The position numbers were made by a program, and so were the translations under genes. Shown here one piece after another: positions 13,260 through 26,200 of a DNA stretch of 64,000 nt. This stretch comes from Ciona savignyi. Lineage: Eukaryota > Chordata > Ascidiacea > Phlebobranchia > Cionidae. Under the pieces are notes generated by a model that had not been told where the DNA came from, searched no databases, and saw only the letters and a list, made by a program, of their open reading frames with translations. Numbering within the stretch: position 1 is the stretch's first letter; each line of letters starts with the position of its first letter. The stretch covers positions 955,765 to 1,019,764 of the forward strand of contig CH003364.1 of the NCBI GenBank assembly GCA_000149265.1, given 5' to 3'.

Positions 13260-16200
13260 CTGGGTAAGATAAAGGTTTAGTGTGGGTCGATACTAAAAAT
13301 GTCGACTGACATTTATACTTATTTTTTATAAGATATTTAACTTAAACAACGATTTTTATTAACACATTCACGATTTTTAGTAACATACTCACGATTTATA
13401 GTGACATAACAATAACGTTAAGAAAGGTTTTAGTGCAGCGTGTTTGAGTTTTGGCGTGAGCAATGGAGAAGGAAATAAAATATAAAGGGAACTAAGCAAC
13501 AAACAATGAGCAAATTAGACGCAACGGACGAAATAGGAGAAAATTATGAAAACCTGAATCTGCGCTTGGAGAGTCGGCCGCTTCGCAGAGTCGGAAGATG
13601 TTGCTGATCCGAGTACGAGGTCAACTAACGGGGTGGAAGAAGCTCTCTTCTGACCGGGGACCTGCTGTGCCCCCTTGTTGGGGGTGAGCTTCACCCCAGA
13701 TTGCGAGGTCGACGCTCCTCGGCGTGGGACCACGAGGGACTGTCCCCGATGCTTGCTCTGCATGAAGGTGATGTGTCGGCTCTCCTGGGCGCCCTGGCCG
13801 CTCAGTCCACCGGGTGAGAGCACGTACCTGTGGTGACGAGTTTTGAGGATTAACTGATGATTTAGGCGATTTAAAGGGGTTCAAGGTTTTTTTAAGGTTT
13901 GATTGGTGTTTTAGAGGGGTTCAACGGGAGTTTTAAAGAAAAATTGGCGATTTGTGAAATTTGAAGGGGTCCAAGGGCTTTGACATTGAATAACAGGTCC
14001 AGGGGGGAAATTAACCTGTTTAACGGATATAACATTACCCACGTTTGCAGGAATAACGTTTTTTTTAAACTATCTAGAAAATATAATTATATTAAGTCTA
14101 TCAAGGGCTTATGTTTGTTTAAACTACAAAGGACAAGTCGCAACATGTATGCCGAACACACTAGGCATATTTGTATGCTTATCGGCTTTGATAGTCTTGT
14201 CCAAAGGTCATAGGTAGAAGTACAGTTGAAAGGGAGGGTTCAGGGTCGCACAAAAGGTTATCGCGGAAAAATATTAACTTTTGCACAAGCTAACTCTGCA
14301 CTTCGAAATATAAACATTAAGATTTGCCGCTTGTTTTTTAATATTCCTTTTTAATTTGAGCAGATCGGACGTTTAATATTTCTATTCATTTTGACCTGTT
14401 TTTGCCGTTTATTTGTGGGATTTTGGTCGATGTATGAGTGTTTATAAAGTCAAACAATCAATTACAAGAAATTAAGACTTAATTTGCGCGTGCATGACAC
14501 AATGTCTGTGATTTATGTCAGGGTCTGGTGGTGCTGCATGCAAATTGGCAGTTATTGGAGAGTATATTGCATTAACGTCCGGCGTGCGATCATTAAACAG
14601 CAGTTTGTTGGTAGCGTAAACGTGACTGGTCGAGGGGCAGACCTTTTGACCGGGTCAGCCGTGCCATTCGCAGAAGAAAATATTGAGATTCTTGTTTTCG
14701 TGCCGATTTTGGGCGAAAAAACGACAAACACAGTCAAACTCGCCAAATGAACTTCGGCTGAACCGACCGAGGCATTGATAGACACGGCGATAAACTCGTC
14801 CCGTGGAAAGGTGTATGTTGCAGTTCCATCAAGATAGCGGGACGGCGTATTATTTCCCGGAACGCAGGCGCGGGTCGGGCAAGGTGCAAAAGTCGGGGAC
14901 GTTTTCGCGAAATTGCAGCGAGGGAGAAAAATACGTCAAAGCGGTAATCCGCAGGGCGGGTTAGAAAATGAAGTTTTGACCTGAAAACCTCAAACAAAAA
15001 TGACGTTTATTTGTTTTGTATTGACCAAAAACAAAAAATGAAGTTTTGGTCTAAAAATCCATAGCGTTCCGGAACCAGAAAAAAACAGTACTAGCAATAT
15101 GATTAAAACTCAATTCCAATAAATAAGGTTCGTCCACTTTAGGATTGGTGGAAAGATTGCTTAAACCGGTTGGTAAAATCCCGTTTTATATCAGGTTTGG
15201 GGGGTGTTGGATTTATTGGGATAAGAATTTTTAGACCACTTGACCGTTTGCCATTTTGTTGCCTATTATGCAAAAAAGGTTGAAATTATTTGTGTGTTTT
15301 TTTTATGACAATAAAAAATATGGAGCCGTTTAGAACTTTCGCTTTGAACAAGAAATTGCGTTTTGATTTTACCTTAAAATCGAGGCGAAAAAAGTCCTAA
15401 AAATCGGTAAAAAAAACAAGATTTTTTGGAACACGAAAATACACTAAAAAATCCCGACGAAAAAAAGTTCAGGAAATCGGTAAAAACAAGATGGCGGAAC
15501 GCGAACTATTTTCCGTGAACTTTTCACCCGCTGATTAAGAAGGCTGGGGTTCCGGGGCAAAAGTGCTGAGTTAGCAAGATCAAAGCGACCGCCGCTAATG
15601 CATATGATGAGCGATACTCTGAACGGGGTTTTTTTATAATGGCTGTTTTCGACCAGTACTTGACCGAGCAACTGTCGGCAACTTCTATTGCTGTTTAGGG
15701 GAAACTGTCCTGTGTATCCGCGGCACCGTGTACTTTACAACTCGGTTGTGGTATGCCAGTGAATAAACGTACCGTGTGGATAATTCGAGAATAAATATAA
15801 CCATAGTACACATTCTTGTTGGACACGCTTTGTTGGCCGTCATGATACCTATGTATGCGCGCCACATTTTAATCTGCAGTGATCTGATTCTAACAGAATC
15901 ATCCGATAACAGTTTATCCCATCGCTGTGTGATTAATCACTTCCAAAAAACCTAACTCGTGTATATTGACGGTAATTTTCGATAAGCGCAGGGCTGGTAG
16001 ATCAGCGCCACATTTGGATTGCGCATTTGCTAGCGTATCGACGTATCGAGGGCTTGAACGGTTCACGTGTAGTTCAAATGCGCGATGCAAAGTCGGGTAT
16101 TTTCGGGTGCGGTTTGGACGGAAGGAAAATTAGCAACGCTGACGTTAAGTTTGGGGGCCGTTTTGGGCGACTCAACTTTTCAACTCGAAATACAAGAGGA

Positions 16201-19200
16201 CACGGTCAGGTTAAGCGAGCGAAGCGGCTTTTTATCCGGTATGAACCGGATCAAAGCGGGATTACCGTCTTGTAAAGCGAGCGTTTGTTGTTTTGGGGCT
16301 AATTGGGCAGGTGGAAGGGGCGACCTTAGGACGAACTGAATGAGGAATCTTTCGGAGTTCAGAGTCGAACGTAAATAGCAATTTACCGAGAAGGCCAAAA
16401 GTGCACGGCGAATTCCGTGGAAAAGCTATCACGCTAAGTGCATTAACTCCGAAGCAGCGGCCCATATAAAGTGCATTAACCTCGCAACTGAATGCAAATG
16501 TGGAACTCGTAAAACACATCAATCCAAACCAGGAAATTTAAGATAAACGGATTTAGGACTATGATCCCATGCTTGTCTGTTGTATGTACTTGTTCGGTTG
16601 AATGTGCAAGTCATGGGTTTTTAGTTCATTTGCAACGTTAATTCTTTGAATTTTTTCCGGAGATTTTCCCGTCGGCCAGAATAGAAATGACGCGTTCGTT
16701 TATTAATGTTGCATTAATTTTGGGGTCATAACCGCAAAATCGTGACGGCTTGAATTTGGCATTGCTGATTTTAAACGAAGCGAGATTGGGGTTATGGAAT
16801 GATAAAAATTTGGGGCCGATTTAAGGGGAATTTACTTGGCGAAATGGTTTTAAGCTCCGCTTCTAACCCACAAACAGACGGCCGGACATATGGCAGACGA
16901 GCACAAAACGCATTAGGCTTTAATTTCATGTTACAGACTGTGATATTCCGCGAAATTGTGCGTTCGTGCTGCGATTTGAGACGACTTATTTGCTCAAGCT
17001 AGCATGTTGGGATATTTTCGTCATTGTTGGTATTTGGGAACGTGCCTAACTGCTTTCGGGGGTTCAGCAGGTCAAGGGTTGGATGCTGACCAGCGAGATG
17101 CCTGTACTGCGCCATAATTAGTATCTGCACTGCGTCCAACGTTAAATGCTCGAGTCGTGCGTTTACTTTTCACCTCAGCCAAACGACCAGTTCGAACGAT
17201 TTCGAGTTGCTGCCGCGAGATCGTGTGATTTCACGCGGCTTGTTTGGGTTAATTACGTGCTGGAAAACTCGTGGGATTTAATTGCAGAGCGCGTCGTGTT
17301 AGCAAGTCAGCACACGTTTCTTTCCCACCGCTGCAATTACCCGTGGCCGGATACGCGTTTCTGAGGTCGGGAGAACGTCATTGTTTCCCGCAGACGACGC
17401 TTTGATCGCTCGATGAAGCGACGATTTCGGTCGCGATTAAAAATAGCCGCTCGCCCGCGTCAATCAATCCTGCGACGAAGCTCGGCGAAACGCTGATGGG
17501 CGCGCCGAGAATCGCCGCTCGGTTTCCCGCGGTCGCCTCTCGGTAGTCTCAATAGCGAGGTTAATCAAATTAGTTTCTTCGGCGCCGACCGATATGATAA
17601 TAACGCTCGCGAACGCCAGGCGAACTTTGGGAAAAAACGCGAATTTCGGGGAAGTTTTGGCGACAAAATAGCGATGTCGAAACCAAGTTCGCGTAAAGGA
17701 CAATCCAAAACAATTTTGGCTTAAGTATTGTGACGTTATAAACGCGGAATGACTCAAAACCGCCAACTTTAATAATCTCCACCCGCTATTTTCTGCTATG
17801 TTTATCTTTTTTTATGGTAATTTAACGGACTTTAAACTATTAAACTCAGCTTACGAACAATCGCGTATTTGGAAAATTAAGCAAACATAACATGATATAC
17901 CAAACAAGAAACTAACAACGATTCAAGCAAAGCAACAAACTTTAATTATTTTTCGCTAAATAGAAGGAGGCTATATAATAAGGATCGACTTTCTAGCATC
18001 AAAGATAAAAAAAACATTTGATTCAAACTTCTTTTTGAACAACCCATAAGTGAGATAGATCGCAAGTAAAAGTAAAAAAAACAGATAAATTATCCTAATT
18101 GATTTGAAATTTTTTTATTGTGCTGTTTTTAGCATGCTCCAGTTTCGTAGCCGTAATAGGCTAGTCATTAGGTCCGTTTGTAAATGGTACTTTGTTAAAA
18201 AAAACGTGTGCGCTAATCATACGGCCATGCGACTGTGTGAAAGAAATAACTTACCTCACGACGTTTCCCTTACTCGCACCGGTGTGCGCTTCGCCCGCAT
18301 GCGCGGAGTCGGATTTTGAAACGACGATTTTTCTCGGGTACGAGCCCCTGGGGCCGCGGGAATTCCCCCTGGTTCGAATCCTGGACCCTCGGGGGCGGTA
18401 CGTCCCACGCGGGGTCACAGTGTCGTAACTGTGGCGACGGGAAGCGTCCAACTGAGACATGAGACTGCCTGGAAATTATAGCTCAGTCGGTTAAGGCGTC
18501 GGCTTAAAGTTTGAAGGTTGTGGCATCGAAACCAGCCGCTTGCTTTATTTTTATTTCATTTGGAAAAGGCACTTAGTAGACATGGCCTGAACTCCGTGGT
18601 TTAATGCGACACACTAAAACTGCATGAGCGCCTAATCATATACACAACACAACACAATAGGTTTGGTAATCTGACGATTTCCCGTGTGATAACCCTCTTT
18701 GCGTTCACCAATTCACGGGGATAAACATTACCATGCTATTCTATCATTTATGTCGAAAATATGCAAGATAATATACTTTACAAAAAAGTAGAACACAATA
18801 AAAATTTCAGAAAACAATTAAATTAATTTCATAAAATTAAAAATACTTTTGTTGACATATTTATATATTTTTTTAGGATATAGTCATGTTTTATCTTCGT
18901 TAATTGATTAACACAATATTATGGGTTCCCTTCTTCATTTCTGCTTGCAGAAACAAACGTTATATACTTTGTTTTAGATACACTAAGGGTGATGAGGTAG
19001 CAAGGGAACCCGATCGTTTCTGCATGTAGAAACATATAGCGTACACGTACACCCAACAGGGGTTTTAAATAGTGGTGGTTTACACGTGGTTGTAACTCTC
19101 TAGTTTATATTATTTTTTTAACACTTTATTTATCATAATTGATATTATTTTTAGCACGTTATTTATCATAAATCATATTATTTTTTAAATAAATTGTTAA

Positions 19201-20209
19201 TTAGTTTTTTGTTTTTTTTAAACTGCCTTCCCCACAAACCTACCTGCAGTTTCCTCGGGCGAACCGGGTCTCGAATTAGGTTCTTTCCCGGCGTCGAAAG
19301 AGCTGGTGAGCTGCTCGAGAATGGAGGTCGCCTGGAGCGTCTCTCGGTCCTCCCGTCTGCTCCGGGATGCCACGATGGACTGGTATCGCTCCACGAAGGT
19401 GGGACTACGCGGGGTGCTGATGGGTTTGAACGTGGTGGCTGGTGGGACGGGGTGGGGTGATGTTATGCAAGGTCAAAAATCTATCAAATTTCGGGTGGGG
19501 GAACTAAGAGGGAAAGCGGGAAGGAAGGAAACTGCCCACTAAAATGAATAATATAACATTATAGTTAGTTTTAAATATAGGATTTTAGTTGAGTTATAGG
19601 GTTTAGTTATAGGGTTTGAGATTAGTGTTTAGGGCAGGGTTCTCCTTTCTAGTGCTGCCCAATTTCGAGCAAGTAAGCGTTCACTCGTATGCGGAAGCAC
19701 ACGCGAGTAACGTCAGTAAATCTTTTAACAAAATAAAATTAAACATGTTGTAATAAAATAAGTTATAAAACACGCCTGTGTATAATAAAAAGAGTCGCAA
19801 TGATGAAGATTTGTTTTTTTATTTCCCATACTCAAGTTGAATGGAAAATAGTCGCGTTAAACGTTTATTAGTTTTATTTATTTTACAAGAGTAAATTCTT
19901 ACTCGCACGGCATGCGTCACGCGAGTAAACACCTAGCGACACTCGCGTTACTCGCGCGGATTTTTGACCTTGGCTGTGGGTTCAGCGAAGGGTCACGTTC
20001 GACAGGAAACTTGCATTTGTGACGTATAATAAACAAAATGACCAAAATAATGGTTTAGCAGTGTCCACGGGGGTATTACGGGCAGCTCCGCTATGGTCTG
20101 CATTAGTATAGATACAAAATGCGTCGTTCCCCTTTAAAAGCGCGTTTTTAGTATTGCTAGGTAAGATTTGACACTGGACGAAAAAGGAACATCCAGGTAT
20201 AAGTTATTT

Positions 20210-20240
<31 letters not shown>

Positions 20241-23200
20241 TCGTGTGTGCATATATAAAGCGTTAGCTCTTTGGTGACCAGCGCGTAACGTAGCGCGTTC
20301 GGTTGGAAGTAAAGGTATGTGAGGCTATTTTTAGAATTCTACATTAATCGCGGAAATGGAGTTGACATTTGATTGAACCTGTGTAGAAGCGCCACTTATG
20401 GCTCTTAATGAAGCAGGATATCGAGATTGCGACGATTTACGATAAAAAAGGTGGGAACTGCACGATTCTGGTCAGTAAAATTTGGCGCTGATGTGCAGGT
20501 AGCGCTGATGTGCAGGTGGCGCTGAGGGCCAGGTGGCGCTGATGGACAGGTGGCGCTGATGGACAGGTGGCGCTGATGGGCAGCTAGCGCTAATGAACAT
20601 GTGGTGCTAATAGACAGGTGGTGCTTAATAGGCAAGCACAAAGCCGTGATAAATAGGTGGCTGCAACACCCCGGTGATTGGTAATTCATTAAACACTTCC
20701 GTGAGTGATATCCGAGCTCATTATTAGGTTGACGCAATAAACGAGCTGGAAAATCCCAGAAAATGGACGAAACTAAAAGGAGGGAATGAGGAAACCTGCT
20801 TGCTAAAACTATGGAAACTAATTTTAACCCTTACTTACCTCAACACTAATCTTAACCGCAGTCCTTACACTTACAATAATGTCATATTATTCTTTTTTTG
20901 AACAATTTCCCTCCGTCCCTCATTTCCTCCCTTTGGTTTTCCCAAAAAAAATCGTTTGCGTGATTCTCCGAGTTTGTTGTCCGTCATTTTCCTCGTAACA
21001 ATGTTATTGTGACGTTCGGGGTTAATCGAGTTTGTTTGGTCGATTCGTGCACAAATTTGCGAAGTATTTATTTAAGTGCTTGAATAAATGTTTTTAATGA
21101 AATTTTGCAGGGGCAAATAAATAATCGACAATTGTGTGAACATTTATGCGAAAGTGTGAAAACTGTTTAAAGAAGCAGAAATTATAAACAGCTTGTGTTT
21201 AGTACATATAATACAAACGTAATGTTTAAATATGGTACATATTGACATGTCGTGCGCATGTAAAGATTATTTAATACTATATATTGATTATAGGCATTTT
21301 GGCTAAATATAAATTTAGAAATTCAGGATTAACGCTTGTACTTATTCAGGTTAATATCCGACTTGGTGGGTTAGTGCGTTGTCTTTTAGCCGAGGGTTGC
21401 AGGTTCGAAACTGGTCGCTAGCTAGTCGGCTGTGTCCTTGGACGAGTCACTTAACGGGCGTTGCCTGAACCAAGCGGGTCAATGGGTTCTACTAAATTTA
21501 AGAATCATAACCAACACATTGCAATAACTCCGGTAACCCGACGGTGGGCGAGATGTGATCTGACGATTACCCGTTTGTTAACCCCTTGCGTTTTCCCATT
21601 CACGGACAGGAATATCATATATACCAAAAACCGAAAATACGGCGCAGGTTAAGATGTATCGTATTTTAAAATTTTATTTTATCTACAGGATTTTGAAACA
21701 GTGTGGCGCCGACTGACGAATTAAATTTAAAAAGAAGTTACCTTGGTCCTTTGGCTTTAACGTCTGCGTGGAGATATTCCCGATACTGCCACCTAGCGGT
21801 TACAATAACGTGTGAATAATTGGCAGATAAAAGGGGGGAAACTAAAAGGTGGGGAAACTGCACATTAAAAAAAAATTAAGGGATTTAAGTTAGATTTGAG
21901 GCGAGGAATTATAGTTTGGGTTGGTTCATGAAAGATAAAAACATGAAAAAGGGTCGAAGAAAATTTTAATAAATCAAAAGGGGTCGCGAGCTTAAAAGTT
22001 TGGAAAACCCTGGAATATTCTATAGGTTGTCATTTTTTTCTTCATGTAATGAGTAATAATATAATTACCAACTGTACATAGTTACCTAGAGTCATTGAAA
22101 ACGAAGCGTTGTCGCTACGAGTCGTGGTCGGATCTCTGGCGCCACTGCTGGAAAATCTGTACGAATGCAAGTTTATGATTTTACAATTTAGGATTGAACG
22201 AAATCAAACCAGTTTGTGACGCACTAAAAATTACAGATGAAGACTTAAAGCAAAATAGGAATTTTATGCATTTTTTGGAGTGTTTGTTCAACCAATCGAC
22301 TTTTTTTCCGTTGGCTATAGTTTACGACTAAATAATTATACACATCGTAACCTCAAACCAGGGGTGGGCAACTTCTCTAGTCAGCGGGCCAGATGTGGAA
22401 AAATGAAGTTCTTGGTGGGCCGGATTATTACATGAATAGTATTCAATATCTTAATCATGCATTTATTCACTAATGCAAGGGCCAGCTTACAGGGCATGGT
22501 TAGGTAGAGTCGACAGGCCTCTTAAAATCCCTTCACGGGTCGGACGCAGCACTCAGACTGTATGTTGCCCATTCCTGCCTTACGCATAGGGGATTACGTA
22601 CAAAATTCCGTTTTTTTAATTGTTCGTACGAATTATTAAAACATTACAAAAAAAACAGTTTTTACGCATGCCGTCACGTGACTTACCGCTCGAAATTGGA
22701 CGACGGCGACGGAAGAACGGTTGTTCGCTTTTTATGATCTGTGAAGTGAATATGAAATGAACGCGAAAGTATTACTACGAGGCGAATATGGAAAAGGGCG
22801 AGTCGTATAGAACGGCAAATTGCACGCAATTCGGACTTGCTGTTCGGACATTATTTTGATAGATTTTAGGAGAGGATATTCGTGTTTATCTTCGTAAATG
22901 GGATAACGCAAGAGACGTTAACACAAGTGTGATCTTCAGACATCTCGCCGTCGGGTTACTGGAGCTATTTTAAACTGTTGTGTATGATTAAGGCGTTCCT
23001 AATTTAGTGAAACCCATCATTCTACTGAGTTCAGGCAATGTCTAGTAAGTGCCTTGGAGTTTGCGGACTCGGGTTTGGGGAAATTCTATTCTAATTCTTC
23101 ATGAATGAATGCTGCTTCCAAAGAACTAAAACCAACGAACATCGGCCGAAATTACCATGCGAATCGGGGATGATTGGCGTCTGGGCCGGCAGAGGATCTA

Positions 23201-26200
23201 TTTTGGTCTCAGGGTCGCTTCCCAAGATGGCGGCCACCGCTGCCCTCGGTTTGGCTTTCAGTGGGCGGCTGTAGTTGGGATTTGCGCTTGGATAGCGCCG
23301 ACGTAAGCTGCGAATTGGGATCCTGAAAAAAACGAGATTCCAATTACAGGTTTGTCTAAGGGATCGGCAAACTGCGGATGTGGAGTCGAATATGGCTCTT
23401 TCATCCTTCTAATACGGCTCTTATTAAGGTGCTTAGCGTTTAATTAGTTTAAAACGCATACATAAGTAAAACAGACAAAAGAACATCTTTATCTCACACA
23501 GTGTTGTTTTTCACACTCCTTTTAGTTTACCACGCACTTACTGCTCTTGCATTTAAATTGTGCAATGCAAACCAAATACTACGGTGACGTCGTTACCTTT
23601 GTTAAGTCGATCGTAATGCTCCTGGAATCATGTGACATCGCTGGCGACCTTGACCTCGACGATGAACCCTGCCCTTTGAACTTTGACCCCGAATCGGGCC
23701 GGTGACCTTCTGAACCGGGCACAGAGGTCAATCCGCTGATAGAGCCAGTTTGTAAGTTGAAGGACAAGCCTTGTAGCTTGGAAGACTGTCGTTTGCCTGG
23801 ATGTCGAATATATATTCATGGTAGGACGCTTAAATCCATTTCATGATGGAAATATACAAATCTACATATACTATATTCCCTTAGTTGGTCAATTAAACTG
23901 TTTCTTCGATTTAAAACGGCGATCTTTTTCCGTTTTTTTTTAATTTTACAGAGTTTTTTATTCTAGCCTTGCCCCAACACTAATCTGAACCTCGGAACTA
24001 TCATACCTCTAACCTAGCAATAACACGATTTAACCTTCATTTTAGGGGGAATTTCCCTCTTTTCCCCTTTCATTTAACCGGGTTTCTTACCATCTTCTGA
24101 ATGCTTTTGGTTGGACAGGAATTGGTTCAACTGTGATGAGCCGGGTGATTGACAGTTCGATCTGTGTTTCCCTGCAAGAAGTTTGTAGAATAAATAACAA
24201 TTTGCTATGGGAATTATACAAGCACAGTTTACATACCTTGCAAAAACTATTACTAAAAGACTAGAGAGAGACAATTTTTGTTTAAAAAAATAAGTTGATT
24301 ACAACCAAACTACAGCATCTTAACATATACTTCACCATAATATATATTTATATATATATATACTGATCAAAAACTAAAGCATTTTAATATATACTCCACA
24401 TTGCAATTGTTTCTATAACTTGACTATAAGCACAAGGTCATCCAAAAAAACACCAGCAACATGTTTATATCCCCATGCATTACAAGCAGTACCCTAACTT
24501 AAATCATAATTTACTCTGACAAAACATCAACCCATGATTTTTCCACTCACTCTCGTGCTCTGCGATTTCGGAATAATGTCGTGACTGGATGGTCCTTACT
24601 GCAGCCTGAAAATGGTATATTTTAATAAAGATAGATTCATATGGTCGACTGGGTCATTTTGTGAGATTGTGACAAACGACTGATCCATGTTTTTGTGATT
24701 TCCCTCAATTTCTAAACAACAGGAATATCTAATAAGGTTATAAACAAGTTTCAAAAAATATAAAATTTATTAGGACTAAGCTTCTTTTGTTCGAGTATAC
24801 TAGACTGAAATTGAAATGCCTTGCCTAACGACACAATCGATTAGCTGTTGGATGGTTTTGATTGGGAATCTTTCTGCTGATCGCCTGACAGGCTCATTAT
24901 TAATGAGTGTATATAATAATAATGGGTGGGGTCATGAAAGCTCCAGGTCCAGGACTGATGACCCTAAATTGCCAATTACTCTAAAATGAGCCTATAAGCT
25001 GTTCAAAATAAAATAGGATAGGATATTCATGTTTATCCCCGTGAATTACCGGAGCTATTGCAGTGTGTTGTGTAATATTTTCTTTCGTTCAGTAGAAACC
25101 ATTTATACGTTGGGTTCGGGCAATGTCCGTTAAGTGGATTGCCCAAGGACACAACTGACTAGCTATTAACCAGTTTTAAACCTGCAACCTTTCGGCTAAA
25201 ATGCGATTCACTAAACCACTAGACTAATCTGTTAAACGAAGATATCTCTAATTTTTCAGTTTTAGTGGATACTGTTCAACTGAAACCTTATTCTTGCGGA
25301 TATAGAACTAGAAATTAAAACGAAATCTGTCCCCACCTTCTGCAATGCTTCACCACTGGGGGAATATATGGTGAGCAGAAACTCGCAGATGCTCTCCAAA
25401 ATCAACCTGGAATCAAAACAAAACATAAAAATACATTAAATAAAAATTTATGGATTAAATTCTTTATTTGAAACTTTTAAAAGTAGAATTATTTAAAAAT
25501 GCAAACCGATTTGGATAAAGACATCCCTAGTAAATACAATACATTGTAATTTGGGATGTTATGGGAACCGTAACTATCAGGGCCAAAAATCCATCAAATT
25601 TTGGGCGAGTAGGAATTCACTCGTGTGTGGAAGCTCGTGACGTAAAAAAACGCGAGTAAATCTTTTAAAATAATAAAAAAACATGTATTATGGACTCCGG
25701 TATTTGAGCGCGCCATGTGTATAATAAAAACAGTCGCAATGATGAGGATTTGTTTTTATTTCCCCTATATGCTAGTTGAATGGAAAACGGTCGCGGTAAA
25801 CCTCAACAATTTTTTAATTTGCATGAGTAAATTCTTAATCGCACGGCGTGCGTCACGCGGGTAATCACGCAAGTGCTATTCGAGTAACTCGTGCGGATTT
25901 TTGGCCTGAAGTATATATGCTATATTGTGTTTGCTATGTCCTGGTCCTGTACTATTCTGAGTGTGTATGGTATAAAAACAATCCATGATATGAACAAATC
26001 TGTTCCGCCAACAATAAAAGAAGAAAACGCGGCACACCTGTCCACCATTGATTGCGTGACCATCGACTTTAACTTCATTTTTTCATCGACGCGCAACCAG
26101 TCGTCGGCGCCGTGGACCGCCACAGACTGGGTGACGGCGTTCGTGAAGGATTTTAAGCGAGTGGTCTCGAGGTCGCTGACTCGACACGAAGACGATTTGT

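Larger units (their letters stand above)
13828..19243. other. Long intron of the KANSL3 unit
   Basis: 5.4 kb between two phase-incompatible coding exons, so it should contain at least one unrecognised exon. Contains a SINE at 18473-18747. A minus-strand frame at 18251-18460 (Arg/Gly-rich) is a possible but unproven exon. Confidence 0.5.

Noticed and set aside
18361-18390. tRNA gene based on GGTTCGAATCC
   Set aside because: The arms flanking the B box do not pair and there is no A box at the right distance.
20405-20737. Minus-strand 110-codon frame rich in SATCPSAP repeats
   Set aside because: It is the translation of the 17-bp minisatellite, has no splice sites, and 17 is not a multiple of three, so the pattern drifts.
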